A DNA stretch of 64,000 bases from JARRNE01 sp963824085 (GCA_963824085.1 CAWGNT010000022.1:1-64000), one strand, 5' to 3'; counted from the first letter of the stretch, positions 18,649 to 28,196 are shown. Numbers and translations are program-made. Notes: generated by a model not told the origin, from the letters alone.

Positions 18649-19065
18649 TTACGAGCAATCTTCCTGATTGCGCTCCCGGCCGGGACTTGCACCCGGCAAG
18701 AAGCGCCAAGCTTTGCTTGGCGCACTAAGTGTTGGATAGTTTGGACAGAAGGCGGAGGGCGAGTCACTGGTCTCGCCCTTAAGGTAGCAATCGCAATCGT
18801 GCGTGGCGCGACACTGCTCGCAGGTGAGGAGTCGGTATTCAAACTCGACGTCGCCCGCCTCGCGCTGGAGTCGCGTCAACCTGATGCCCAGGCGCTCAGC
18901 CATCGCACTGAAGCGTAGCCTCATCGCGCGTGCGGCGACTTTCTGTCGATACCTGCGAATGTGAACGCAATCGTGGACGAGGCGTACCACCATCCATACG
19001 AAGAAGGCGCCGATAACAACTACCCAGGCGATGAGCGACAGAGCGTCGATGTAGAGACTCGGCAT
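18649..19065 (-). CDS. DUF6455-like membrane-anchored protein
   Basis: 138-residue protein from ATG 19065 (MPSLYIDALSLIAWVVVIGA). One N-terminal membrane helix (residues about 8-28) is followed by a basic stretch and a Cys-containing domain: FSAMAERLGIRLTRL, LLTCEQCRATHDCDCYL, SAFCPNYPTLS. The spacing C-x2-C-x6-C-x-C plus a distal CPN matches DUF6455 proteins, whose role is unknown; metal binding is likely. The 5' extension to 19125 lacks support. Confidence 0.6.
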   Translation of the reverse strand: MPSLYIDALSLIAWVVVIGAFFVWMVVRLVHDCVHIRRYRQKVAARAMRLRFSAMAERLGIRLTRLQREAGDVEFEYRLLTCEQCRATHDCDCYLKGETSDSPSAFCPNYPTLSAPSKAWRFLPGASPGRERNQEDCS

Positions 19066-20226
19066 GGCCTCTTCTCCCGTTGTGGCAGATTGTGGACTTC
19101 CTCCGGATGGGCTCACGGCGCCCATTGTTCGTGTTCACCGCTGACGATATCCGCCGTATGAGGAACCCACAATCCGTAGTGCTACGGTCAGCCAACACTT
19201 CAAGAATGCGGCATCGTCGTACCCATCCATCGCCCGTCACGTCGATCGACTTCGTTCCCAGGAGGAACGCGCAATGCGACACCCGAGCGGTCACCTTGAA
19301 GCGCGCTTTGGCGCCAGCCGCAAATGGCGCATCGGGGCTGTGTAGTCCCCGCTCCTCACCCCGGACCGCCACGCCCCTGCTCCGATCGCATCCACATCCA
19401 GCTCGCCGAACAGAACCGGATGACAACGTAATCAGCGACACACCGAAAACCCCAACGACGTCATGTGTCGTTGAGCATCAGACCGACTATTTTTCGGTGT
19501 GAGTCCTCGGCCACCGTCCGTCGCGGGACTCGAAGGCCGAACTTCCAGCCCGGGAAGCTCCGGCCTTCATCGTTTCTGGGGTGCGGAGTTCTTCGAGGGC
19601 GCCCGGGTGGTTGCTGAGCGAGCCGGCTGGGGGCGAATCGCTTCTTAAAAAAGCGCGGTCAGGCACAGCCTCCGCCTAACTGCGTTCGTTGGCCCATTGG
19701 TAGCCGAAGGTACAGCTTGATCGAGGGATACTCGCTGCCGAAGCAGAACCTTGAGTCTAGGCGCTGGGCGGCAGGATAGTCACGACGTATCTGGGCTATC
19801 GCGCAGTCCCCGCGTCCCTCGCACGGATTCCGGCGGTGCGGAGGCGGACCCGTGAATTCGGCGCGTGCACCACACCCAATTTGCTATCACCCGGCGTGGG
19901 TGTAGAAGGGATGGACACCCTGCCCGTTTCGGACATCCGCTCTTTGGCGTCCGGCCGGAGCCAGCCGGTCGCCTTGATCCCCTTTCCTCACCGACGCCGG
20001 GCACGACTGCAATTGCCGATCGGGCAAGCGTGGGCAGGCTTGGGGTGACACCGCGCGCCCGGGCGGGGAATAAAGGCGGTCCCCCGGAAGGTGCCTGCCG
20101 GGAGACTGAGAGTGGCTGTAAGTGCCTTGTCGGGAGTGCGGAGCCCTGGACGCAGATGTGAAGGATAGTTCGAGCATGCTCACCATGCCGGGACGGGAGC
20201 AGCGATCGGCCTGCGTGGTGGCACTG
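19066..20226. other. 1.16 kb without a recognised gene
   Basis: Both strands have only short readings with no family match. The one structured element is the nested inverted repeat at 19439-19501. The right part (about 19600-20200) contains several G/C-rich runs that break every frame. A decayed gene is possible but none can be named. Confidence 0.4.
19439..19501. repeat. nested inverted repeat (cruciform-like)
   Basis: Outer arms CACACCGAAAA (19439-19449) and TTTTCGGTGTG (19491-19501) are perfectly complementary over 11 bp. An inner hairpin pairs CAACGAC (19453-19459) with GTCGTTG (19467-19473). The layout recalls a small folded element; it lacks the conserved ends of an integron attC site. 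Confidence 0.55.
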
Positions 20227-20991
20227 TCACTCCCCAACGTAACGCCGCACCGCCACGACGTCGGGCAGGCGAAAGCGCTGGGAGCGAATGTCGAGCAGCC
20301 GCTTGGTGCGAAGCACCTTGAGGGTGCGGCTCAGGGTCTCGGGCGTGATCTTCAGAAACAACGCCACATCACACTTGTGCATGGGCATCGCGTAGTAGCC
20401 CCCTTGGGGTCTTTGCCGGATCTCGAGGCGCTGCTGCAAATCGAGGAAGAAGCTCAGAAGCCGCGCCTGCATCTCGCGCTGCGAGTTCCAGCGGCTCACC
20501 GCCTCCTGGGCCTTCAGTTGCCCACCCAGGCGGCTGAGCAACCAGTGCTGCAGCGGTGGGATGTGCGGACAGAGCCTTTCAAAGGCCCGATAGGGCAGCT
20601 CGCACACGGTCGTTGGCATAAGCGCCACCGCCTCGGACGGATAGGTCTCGGATCCGATCGCATCCAGGCCGAAGAGATCGCCTTCGAGGTGAAAGCCGGT
20701 GAGGTTCACCTCACCCTGGACGGTCACCTGCTGGGTCTTGACCGCGCCGTTTTGCACGATATAGAGGGCGGTGAAGGGCGCCCCCAGGCGAACGATGCGC
20801 TCGCCGCGCCCGTAGGGGACGGTCCGCCGGATGAGGGTGCGAAGTTGCCGGTCCTCTTCCGCGTCGAGATTGCACGGCAGACACAAGTGCTCCGTCGTGC
20901 AGGCATGGCACGGGCGCCTGAATGCGACCAGCTGTGCGCGCTCGGGAAGTGCCGCCGTCTCACTCACGCCGCTTGTCCGAGGATCTCCCAT
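20227..20991 (-). CDS. fnr: Fnr-type oxygen-sensing transcription regulator
   Basis: 254-residue Crp/Fnr regulator from ATG 20991. The [4Fe-4S] ligands match Fnr: Cys28, Cys31 and Cys37 (CHACTTEHLC, C-x2-C-x5-C) and distal Cys130 in TTVCELPYRAF; Cys40 is extra. The cyclic-nucleotide-binding-like barrel follows (GRGERIVRLG, FHLEGDLFGLDAIG), then the dimer helix and a helix-turn-helix with the E-x2-SR recognition motif (ITPETLSRTLKVLR). It would switch genes on under low oxygen at TGA-N6-TCA sites. It is divergent from a small CMD-family gene. A longer upstream reading lacks homology. Confidence 0.9.
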   Translation of the reverse strand: MGDPRTSGVSETAALPERAQLVAFRRPCHACTTEHLCLPCNLDAEEDRQLRTLIRRTVPYGRGERIVRLGAPFTALYIVQNGAVKTQQVTVQGEVNLTGFHLEGDLFGLDAIGSETYPSEAVALMPTTVCELPYRAFERLCPHIPPLQHWLLSRLGGQLKAQEAVSRWNSQREMQARLLSFFLDLQQRLEIRQRPQGGYYAMPMHKCDVALFLKITPETLSRTLKVLRTKRLLDIRSQRFRLPDVVAVRRYVGE

Positions 20992-21157
20992 GAACGGTTT
21001 GTCATGTATAGCAGACGCGTGTTCCTGCGGGAACGCGTATCGATCGCGGTGAACTCCGCAGAGGTCTCCCCGGCGTGCTTTACTGGGGGTAGCGGACCGC
21101 CGCCGCTCCATGGGCGACGGAGCACGCATGGCATAGAGGACAGGTCAGGAGACGACG

Positions 21158-21487
21158 ATGAGCGACACACCGCTACCCGACCGCTTCTCCGCGCTCAGGG
21201 AGCGCTATCCGAAACTCTTCGCGGCGGTGGAGGCCCTCGGACAGGCCGTCCGCGAGGAAGGACCGCTCCCCGAGAAGACGACCCAGCTGGTTCAGCGCGC
21301 CGCCGCCTGTGCCCTGCGCTCAGAGGGCGCGGTGCACAGCCATGTCAGACGGGCGCGCGCCGCGGGGGCGAGGCCTGAGGAGATTTATCAGGCCATTGTG
21401 GTGCTCGCGAGCACGATCGGGTTTCCGAACGTGGTCGCTGCGCTCACCTGGGCGGACGACATCCTGCAGGACAAGAACGAAGGTTAG
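21158..21487 (+). CDS. carboxymuconolactone decarboxylase (AhpD-like) family protein
   Basis: 109-residue all-helical protein. The family core QRAAACALRSEGAVHSHVRRA aligns with the AhpD/CMD active-site helix but has only one cysteine before SEGAVHSH, so the CxxC dithiol of true AhpD is missing. IYQAIVVLASTIGFPNVVAAL is the conserved C-terminal helix. Divergent from fnr with 166 bases between, so possibly Fnr-regulated. Probably a trimeric or hexameric accessory oxidoreductase-like protein of unknown substrate. Confidence 0.75.
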   Translation: MSDTPLPDRFSALRERYPKLFAAVEALGQAVREEGPLPEKTTQLVQRAAACALRSEGAVHSHVRRARAAGARPEEIYQAIVVLASTIGFPNVVAALTWADDILQDKNEG

Positions 21488-21553
21488 GCGGCTGGGGCGA
21501 AGCCGGAAGGCCGCGCCGGACAATGTTGGTTCCACGGCCCGGGCCGGCGGATA

Positions 21554-21567
21554 GTGATCCAGGTCAC
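21554..21567. promoter_or_regulatory. Fnr/Crp-type box
   Basis: GTGATCCAGGTCAC fits the Fnr core TGA-N6-TCA with perfect symmetry in the half-sites. It stands about 190 bases before the small gene at 21755, and a -10-like CATACT lies at 21621-21626, placing the box near -72. The fnr gene is 560 bases away. Confidence 0.5.
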
Positions 21568-21754
21568 TTCGCGGTCAAAAAATGGCCCCGCGCGCGAGCT
21601 CCGACCGCTCGCGCGGCGCCCATACTGAATACACAAAGCGGTGGCTTGCGTGATCAAGCCTTCCCTTTCGGACTCGGTGCGGGCGATCGGGGCTCGACAG
21701 GCACGGGGGCCGGCCCGGGTTCAGTTGCACCACCAAAGCGTGCGAGGAGACACC

Positions 21755-21988
21755 ATGAACATCCAGCTTGCCGACATTACCGTCCACATTGACCAGGAGT
21801 TGGGACCCGAGCGGCGCGCGCAGATCGAGAGCGCCGTGCGCGAGATCGAGGGGGTGGTGGGCTTCCACAATCCGAGTGAGCGCCCGCACCTCAACGTCGT
21901 CGAGTACAACCCCGACAAGACGAATAGCACGGCCATCCTGAGCGCGGTCACACGCCAAGGCGTGCACGCGGAGCTGGTTGGCCTCTGA
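21755..21988 (+). CDS. heavy-metal-associated-domain-like small protein
   Basis: 77-residue protein from ATG 21755 (MNIQLADITVHIDQELGPER). The predicted babbab order (NIQLADITVHID, RAQIESAVREIEGVVGFH, RPHLNVVEYNP, AILSAVTRQGVHAEL) is that of ferredoxin-like HMA domains, but the CxxC metal-binding pair is absent. Similar proteins occur in sulfur-metabolising gammaproteobacteria. An Fnr-type box lies upstream and a strong hairpin downstream. An upstream in-frame extension to 21641 is not supported. Confidence 0.65.
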   Translation: MNIQLADITVHIDQELGPERRAQIESAVREIEGVVGFHNPSERPHLNVVEYNPDKTNSTAILSAVTRQGVHAELVGL

Positions 21989-22028
21989 GCGGAGAGTCAG
22001 CGACAGCGACAACCGAGGCCTAAAGCGC

Positions 22029-22050
22029 GCGCGGGGAGACGACCCCGCGC
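22029..22050. terminator. GC hairpin after the HMA-like gene
   Basis: GCGCGGGG (22029-22036) pairs perfectly with CCCCGCGC (22043-22050) across a six-base loop. There is no T tract, so it is a possible weak terminator or mRNA-stabilising hairpin. Confidence 0.45.
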
Positions 22051-22151
22051 CCGGTCGATATCAGGGCTCACCAAAGCACGCGGAAGCCCTTGGGGGGAGG
22101 AGAGCCTAACTTACCCGGGAGAGTGATTGGTTCGGCGCTGGAGGGAGCCTC

Positions 22152-22545
22152 TCACGCGTCGTCGTCCTGTTTGGGGATGACCTCGACCTTCACCTTGGCC
22201 GTGCCCAAGCGGAGCATGCGGAGCTTACGTGCTGCGCCCTTGGACAGATCGATGATGCGCCCTCTGCCGTAGGGACCGCGGTCGTTGATCTTGACCTCGA
22301 CGCTCTCGCCGCTGTGCAGGTTGGTGACGCGCACTTTGGTCCCCAAGGGGAGGGTCTTGTGGGCAACGGTCATGGCTTCCTGATTGAAGCGCTCACCGCT
22401 GGCCGTGCGGCGGCCGTGGAACTTGGCTCCGTAGTAGGACGCAGTGCCCTTTCAGGACTTGGGTGTGATCGCTACGGGCGGTGCTGCTAAGGGGGGAGAG
22501 CGCCAGGATCGCCAGGACCCCGGCGGCAAAATGGTGGATGGACAT
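22152..22545 (-). pseudogene. rlpA: RlpA-like septal lytic transglycosylase, one frameshift
   Basis: RlpA double-psi beta-barrel protein, which cleaves naked glycan strands at the septum. From ATG 22545 a signal peptide (MSIHHFAAGVLAILALSPLS) and a short mature N-terminus are read; an extra base near 22447-22453 then changes frame, and the barrel continues in frame with SYYGAKFHGRRTASGERFN, HKTLPLGTKVRVTNL and VKINDRGPYGRGRIIDLSKG to the stop at 22152. Catalytic D (INDRGP) and H are present. The protein, about 130 residues, is a short RlpA without a SPOR domain. One base would restore it, so a sequencing error or very recent mutation is possible. Confidence 0.75.
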
Positions 22546-23460
22546 GATCGCCGTTCCTCATGTGGCTGAGTGAAGGCCCTGCCGCCCACGGGCGATCGCG
22601 GGGCGAGCCTAAACACAAGAGGTTGGCATATGATCATCTTCTGATATAAGGGAAAACCCTTGGCTTCTCCTACCGCCGTAACTGTTTCTGCTAACCGACT
22701 GGAGGCTGGAGATAAAACAATATTCCTATCACTCCACGCTTGGCGATAGGGGGGTCTTTCGTGAGGTGACCCTGCGTCGGCGCCGCCGTGGGAGGCGCGG
22801 TATCGAGATCCCACCCTCTCCTGGAGCATGATGCGCCCCGGAGGTTTAATGCCTGGAATCCGATCCAAGCGGTCCGCTATTTTGACGATACCGGCGGCGG
22901 CGTCCGCTTCAGGATAGGTTGCGGCCACACCATTGCTCGACACGGGGGGGTAGTTTCGGGTCGTTTTCGCCTGGCGCCGGGCAGTAAGGAGGGCGTCCGC
23001 AATGCGTCCTTTGCGGACGGTCCAGAGAGTGCATCGCTCGGTTGCACTGGCGTCGTTGACGCCAGGCCCGGGCAAGAAACTGGGCGCCGGTAGTTGATCT
23101 GCCGCAGAGCCGTCGGCAGGGAGTGGCCGTCTTGGTCGAGGATCGGTTCAGGGTAGCCGTTGAGCGGATAGACTCGCGCTGCGGCGGGCAGCAGGCGTAG
23201 AACCAGCGCATTGAGCATGCCGTGTCTTGGGCGAGATCTATGACATTGACTTGATGTTGCCGGCGGATCAGCGCGCTCTTGATGCAGGATGCGCGCGAAA
23301 GGGAATGCTCATTCACCGCCCCAGCGGGTATTGTCACCGCGGGTTGTCGGGCTTTGCGCCAATCGAAGCGGTCCCTGCGCGCGATGGTGCAGCCGGAAGG
23401 GCAGGGGGCGTGAGCCCAAAAGGGCCACGTGGAGGGACGCGTTCTACCGCGCAAGCTTTC
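22546..23460. other. intergenic, no firm gene
   Basis: A minus-strand reading at 22877-23218 begins MLNALVLRLLPAAARVYPLN and looks partly protein-like but has no family. Hairpins are visible: CCTATC/GATAGG (22725-22750), GTCCGCA/TGCGGAC (about 22996-23019) and CTGGCGTC/GACGCCAG (23047-23065). None can be assigned a role. Confidence 0.4.
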
Positions 23461-23727
23461 TTACCCACACGGATCCTCTTCCCTCGAGCGGCGTTCGGCG
23501 ACCTCCCGCACCAGCTTCGCGTGCTGGCGAACGGCCATCCGAAATCGGGAGACGTTGTGCGCGACGCGGCGGATTGGGGCGAAGCTTTCTTCCAGTGCCT
23601 CGGCGAGCTCAAGCTCCCAGGGCTCGGCGGCTGCCGCCAGCGTCGACCCTGCGTAGCGCTCCCCGGCCCCCCAGCGGAGGCATTGGCTTAACGCACGGCG
23701 GCCACTGCGGTTGGCCCAGTGCAGCAC
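23461..23727 (-). CDS. hypothetical protein (possible fragment)
   Basis: 88-residue reading from GTG 23727 (VLHWANRSGRRALSQCLRWG), ending RQHAKLVREVAERRSREEDP. Codon use is similar to the neighbours and the C-terminal half would be a charged helix. It directly follows another small same-strand reading (23728-23880), as in an operon or a single broken gene. Not recognised. Confidence 0.3.
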   Translation of the reverse strand: MLHWANRSGRRALSQCLRWGAGERYAGSTLAAAAEPWELELAEALEESFAPIRRVAHNVSRFRMAVRQHAKLVREVAERRSREEDPCG

Positions 23728-23880
23728 CTACCACTCGATCGTGAAGGCACGGGGCGCGGCGCGGGCGGCGCGCTGCCGGCGCACCCGCACCCCAAGCCTT
23801 CTCCATTCACGGCGGGTCCGCATGGCCCGCTCTTGCGCCACCCGTTGCCAATAGTCCGTCGCCAAAGCTGGTGCAGCCAT
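23728..23880 (-). CDS. hypothetical small protein (possible fragment)
   Basis: 50-residue reading from ATG 23880 (MAAPALATDYWQRVAQERAM), strongly basic (RTRREWRRLGVRVRRQRAAR). Its stop is followed immediately by the GTG of the next reading. No family recognised; it may be nucleic-acid binding or a remnant. Confidence 0.28.
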   Translation of the reverse strand: MAAPALATDYWQRVAQERAMRTRREWRRLGVRVRRQRAARAAPRAFTIEW

Positions 23881-24532
23881 GTTGTCTGGCCCGGCCGTAA
23901 TCACAGCGCTGGCCAATTGACACCGCCGATGGCCTCCCGCGCACGCCCGGGTCTTCACCCATTTGCCGGTCGGTAATTCTGGCTTTGCCCAGCGCCCCGC
24001 GCGTCGGCGATGCGGGACATGTGTTCGTTGCCCCGAAGCGCGTCTCTGTCGCCGCTTGCCGGGCGTCGTGTCTTGCCCGCCTTGCGCGCTCAACGCAGCC
24101 GGACCTCCCGCGGCTGTGGCGCTCCCCCGCCGTCTTTGCCCGACCGGAAGCGCGGCGACGCCGTCAGTTGAACACAAGAGGTGCTGGTTCACACCGGTGA
24201 AAGCTGACCCGTTGCGGGCCGCTTTCCCGGCGTAGCGGACAGTCCTACGCCGCCGCTGCTCGCTGTGCACCGTCTGTTGCTCTTGGCCGGATGGCTTCTC
24301 GAGGCTGGCGCGCTGACGCGCTCCGCCGCGCGAAAGCGCCCATTTTCAAGGGACCTATCGGTACTGATTCGCGGGACCCTTTCGGGCATGCTCCACAGCC
24401 GGTGGTGTTCCAGCGGGTGACAACCGGGAACACCGGGAACTTTGGGATCCGCCCCAGATGGCCACTGCCCGCGCGTCGGCTCGGGCTGTTTGGGCCAACC
24501 AGGCGTGTCGTTGTCTGCCGTGGAGAACCGTG
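23881..24532. other. 650 bases without a recognised gene
   Basis: Only overlapping low-confidence readings on both strands. It precedes the AlpA/primase module and presumably contains its promoter, but no clear -35/-10 pair stands out. Confidence 0.35.
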
Positions 24533-24814
24533 ATGGGTGATGAGCGATCGAAGGGGGTCTACTTGGATTCCGCCAATCGAAGCAGTGACGAAGACGGCTT
24601 TGCCGATCTCGCGGAGACCCGCCGCTTTGCGGGCGCGCCCTCGCGCACCACACTCTGGCGCTGGTGCCGCCAGGGGCGCTTCCCGAAGCCGCTGAAGCTC
24701 GGCCCGAACCGGCGCGGCTGGCGGCGCAGCGAGCTGCGCGCCTGGGCCCGCGACCCCGAAGGCTGGGCCGCGCGTGCGGCCAAGGCGGGTGAGCCCGGTG
24801 ACCGGGAGGACTGA
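24533..24814 (+). CDS. AlpA-family DNA-binding regulator
   Basis: 93-residue MerR-like winged helix protein from ATG 24533. The core FADLAETRRFAGAPSRTTLW followed by RWCRQGRFPKPLKLGPNRRG and WRRSELRAWARDPEGWAAR is the AlpA pattern (helix, then the FPxPxKLGxRxxxW turn). AlpA proteins control excision or replication genes in integrative elements. It is immediately upstream of the primase gene and in the same direction. Confidence 0.8.
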   Translation: MGDERSKGVYLDSANRSSDEDGFADLAETRRFAGAPSRTTLWRWCRQGRFPKPLKLGPNRRGWRRSELRAWARDPEGWAARAAKAGEPGDRED

Positions 24815-24923
24815 GGCGCCGTCGCCTGCTTGTCATCTGCCTGTCCCAGCACCCGCCGTGCGGATCTCCAGCGGTGGCGGTGAGGCCAGCGCCGCGCGCC
24901 CGGCCCTCGTGCCGGACGTGGCA

Positions 24924-27409
24924 ATGGCGCGTCAGTTCCTGGGTATCCTGGATCGGACGGCCGCGGACTTTCACTTTCAGGCCTTCGCCGACCAGAAGAG
25001 CGCCCCCAGCGCGGTGGCCGCGCCGCTGGCCCAAGGCATATACGGTGCGCTCGATGCGATAGCCGGGCACCTCAGTGCGCGCAACCGGCAAGGCGCCGGC
25101 ATCTTCGTGGCCGTCAACGCGCTCGTTCCCGACAAGCCGCGGCGCAAGGCGCATGTCCAGAGGGTGCGGGCGGTCTTACTCGATCTCGACGCGCCGCAAG
25201 ACACGCTCCCGCCGTTTCCTCTGGAGCCACACCTGGTGGTGGAGAGCTCTCCTGGCCGCCACCACGTCTACTGGCTCGTTGAGGGGCTACCGGTGGACCA
25301 GTTCGCCCCGCTTCAAAAGTCGCTCGCCCGCCGGTACCAGGGCGACCCGGTGGTCTCGGACGCCTGCCGCGTCATGCGCCTGCCGGGCTTCTACCATCGC
25401 AAGGACCCATCGCGCCCCGTAATGGCGCGCCTGATCGCTCACCGACTGCACCCGCCCTATGCGCCCGGGCAGATCCGCGAGACCCTCCTTGGCGAAGCCG
25501 CCGGCGCCCCGCTGTCGGCGAGCATTCAGGAATCCACACCGGCGGCGACGCCGGCGACACTCGACCACGCACGCCGTCTGGCCCAGGAGGCGGCGCGGCG
25601 CACCCGCGAAGACCCCCGACTGTCGCGTCACGCCGAGGTCGTGCGGCTGGGGCACTATCTGCGCCGCGACGGCATCCCGCTCACCCGGCGGGTCGGGCAG
25701 CTGGTGCTCGATGAGCTTCTGGCACACCTGCGTCCCACGGCCGCGGGGTCGGGCGAGCCCGCGCCATTCCCCCGCGAGGAGGCTGCGCGGGCGCTGCGCG
25801 ATGCCTACCGCATGCCGAGCGACCCCGATCGGCCGCGGGCGGTCCTGCCGGCACTGACAGCCGGCAGCGGCGGCGAGGAAGACTGGCCCGATCCCGGGAT
25901 CATCTCCCTTGCCCCGGCAGGGCGCGCCTTCCCCCTGGAGGCCTTGCCGCCGAGCGCACGGGCGGCAGTCGCGCGAATGCCAGCGCTACGGCCAGCAGCC
26001 CCTGCCGCTCGTGGCCGGAGCGGCGCTCGGGGCAATGGCGCTCGCCACGCAGGGCCATGCAGACGTGGCCCGTGATGCACTGCTGTGCGGCCCCTCGTCG
26101 CTCAATCTCCTGATCCTCGGGGAGAGCGGGGAGCGCAAGTCGGCCGCCGACGCCTGGTTCACCGGTCCGTTGCGGGCGTGGCAGGAAGAGAAGGCCCAGG
26201 CCCTCGCCGGCAAGCGGCGCCAGGATGCGGCCCGCATCCAGCTCAACGAGGAGCGGCGCCGCAGCGTGCGGACCCAGCTCGCCCAGCTGGAAATCAAGCC
26301 GGCCCCCGAGCACAGAGACGGAGCGCGCGCGGCTCCAGGCCCGGCTGGACGAGCTTGAAGCGGAGGCGGCAGCGCTCGTGCTGCAGCCGCTGCCGACCCT
26401 CACCTATGAGGAGGCCACGCCCGAGGGCCTCGCCTTTGCCGTGGCCACCGGCTGGCCGAGCGCGGCGCTGATCTCCGATGAGGCGGGACTCATCATCGGC
26501 GGGCGCGGGATGAGCGACGAGAACGCCCTCGGCTTTCTCTCGCTCCTCAATCGCCTATGGGACGGGCGTCCCTACCGGCCGACCCGCAAGGTTGCCGCCG
26601 CCCCCGAGATCCGTGGCCGGCGTTTCTCCTCGAGCCTGATGCTGCAGCCGGAGCTGCTCGGCAAGATCAGCGAGAAAGGCGGGCGCGGCGTCGGGTTCCT
26701 CGCGCGCTACCTGATCTGCCACCCGCCCTCGACCATGGGCACCCGCTTGTACATGCCGCCCCCGAGTGGGCCGGGCGCGCTCGCCGCCTTTCACGCCCGT
26801 CTCATCGCGTTGCTGGACCGCGAGCTTCCCGTCAACGACCGCTTCGAGCTCAAGCCCCCGGTGATTGCGGCAAGCCGCGGCGCCCACGAGATCTGGCGGG
26901 CCTACCACGACGCCACCGAGCGGGAGCTCGGGAAGTTCGGCCTCTATGCGAACGTCAAGGACGTGGGTGCCAAGAGCGCCGAGAACGCCGCCCGCCTCGC
27001 CTGCAGCTTCCAGGTGTGGGAGCGCGGTCCGGGTGGTGAGCTTCTGCCAGAGTCTATGGCCGCTGGGGTCGCCGTCGCCCAGTGGTTCCTGGACGACACC
27101 AACCGCTTGCTGTTCGAGGCGCAGAAGCCGGTGGAGTTGAGCGATGCGGAGCTCTTGAGCGAATGGCTGACGAGCGTGGCGCCGACCCTCACCCGCGGGG
27201 GTGCGCCCGTGATGGTTGATGGCCGCCTGGCGCTCGGCGACATCCTGCGGCTCGGTCCCTACCGGCTGCGCGACAAGGGGCGGCGCGACCAGGCCCTGCG
27301 TCTGCTGAGCCCCGAGGGCATGGACGACTTTCATCTCCGCCTGGAGGAGCAGGGGCGGCGTAAGGAGCTCGTGCTCAATCCCAAGCTACTTCCTCAACGC
27401 CCACGCTGA
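24924..27409 (+). pseudogene. RepB-type primase fused to DUF3987 ATPase-like domain, two frameshifts
   Basis: Replication protein of an integrative element. From ATG 24924 (MARQFLGILDRTAADFHFQA; earlier starts are possible) frame 3 encodes an archaeo-eukaryotic-primase-like domain: RAVLLDLDAPQDTLPPF, LVVESSPGRHHVYWLVEGLP, VSDACRVMRLPGFYHRKDPS. A shift near 25973 moves to frame 1, with the DUF3987 Walker-like region SLNLLILGESGERKSAADAW, and a second in the C run near 26306 moves to frame 2 (LISDEAGLIIGGRGMSDENA, RRFSSSLMLQPELLGKISEK, FLARYLICHPPSTMGTR). The repaired length is about 830 residues. Dense direct and inverted repeats follow directly and may be its origin. Confidence 0.75.
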
Positions 27410-28148
27410 CGGCAGCGGACTTTCGCAACCTTTCGCAAGCGGCCTGCGAAAGTTGGCCGCGACCCCTCCCTTTTCCCGGATGCAGGGACGTGCGAGCAGC
27501 ATTGCTCTTTCGCACGTCGGATCCCCCAGCGCGACCCGCGCGACTCAATCCAAGCCGTATCAGCGACAAGGTGCGGTGCAAGGCGCTGGTGCGCAACCCC
27601 AAACGACTGGACGTCCTCGCCAACGGAAGCGAACTTTCGCAATCGTTCGCAACGCACCTGCGAAAGTTCGCCGCGTTCATCCTGTTCCCGGACGCGGGGA
27701 AGCGCGTGCGGTATCGCTTCGTTCGCAACTTTCGCAACTTTCGCAGCCTTCCGCAAAAGTGTTCCCAAGCCTTCTTTTTCTTAGGGTCGGACCGGCTTCC
27801 GCCGATGCCAGTCCCCCTGCGAAAGTTGCGAAAGTTGCGAAACACGTGCTCGCCCATGGCGTCCCACAGCAGTTGTGCGCCCCGTGGATGAACCATGGCG
27901 GAGGCAGAGACTGCTTGCGCCGAACGCATCGCGGTGCTCTCCCGCCGTACGGCAGCGTCACTGCGCGGTTGTCCACGCGTGCTCGCGGCCTCGGTTTTTC
28001 TCCATGGCCGCGGAGGCCGACTTGGCTTCACGCACGGCACAGGAGTGGCCCCTCAGAGCCGGCCGGCCGATCGGACCACCCAAATCCGCTTCTCGATGAG
28101 GGTTTGCGGCTTCAGAAGGCCACATCCAGAACAATGTTCCTTGTGATG
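27410..28148. other. non-coding region with iteron-like repeats
   Basis: 740 bases between the primase and parD. The left part (to about 27846) holds the TTTCGCAA repeat array; the right part has no recognisable gene. Long readings across the array on either strand have repetitive FRNFRNF/LRKLRKL peptides produced by the repeats, and I do not regard them as genes. Confidence 0.5.
27421..27846. repeat. TTTCGCAA iteron-like array, possible replication origin
   Basis: The octamer TTTCGCAA, often followed by C, recurs in both orientations: 27421-27439 twice in tandem, complement at 27445-27455, again at about 27635-27655 and 27660-27670, a tandem pair near 27728-27745, and a tandem complement at about 27818-27842. 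Two composite units (about 27413-27490 and 27628-27710) share the order TTTCGCAA, TTCGCAA, CTGCGAAAGTT, then a CCCGGA stretch. CTTTCGCA (27430-27437) and TGCGAAAG (27445-27452) form a perfect 8-bp hairpin. Position directly after a primase gene suggests an origin or autoregulatory site. Confidence 0.65.
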
Positions 28149-28163
28149 TAAGACGATGTCTTA
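28149..28163. promoter_or_regulatory. putative ParD operator
   Basis: TAAGAC-GAT-GTCTTA is a perfect inverted repeat 33 bases before the parD start, the place where ParD-type ribbon-helix-helix antitoxins usually bind. A strong ribosome site (GAGGAGG) lies between it and the ATG. Confidence 0.6.
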
Positions 28164-28196
28164 TACATTGAGCGCGGTGAGAGGAGGGTAAGCATC

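Noticed and set aside
19439..19501. Integron attC site
   Set aside because: GTTGAGC fits one core site, but the opposite core lacks the required RYYYAAC form and there is no integrase or cassette.
20122..21378. Long plus-strand reading (418 aa) opposite fnr
   Set aside because: Antisense to an unmistakable Fnr with all cysteine ligands; its peptide has no recognisable domain.
27375..28040. 221-aa minus-strand and several plus-strand readings over the TTTCGCAA array
   Set aside because: The peptides (FRNFRNF, LRKLRKL) are produced by the DNA repeats and show no protein family.
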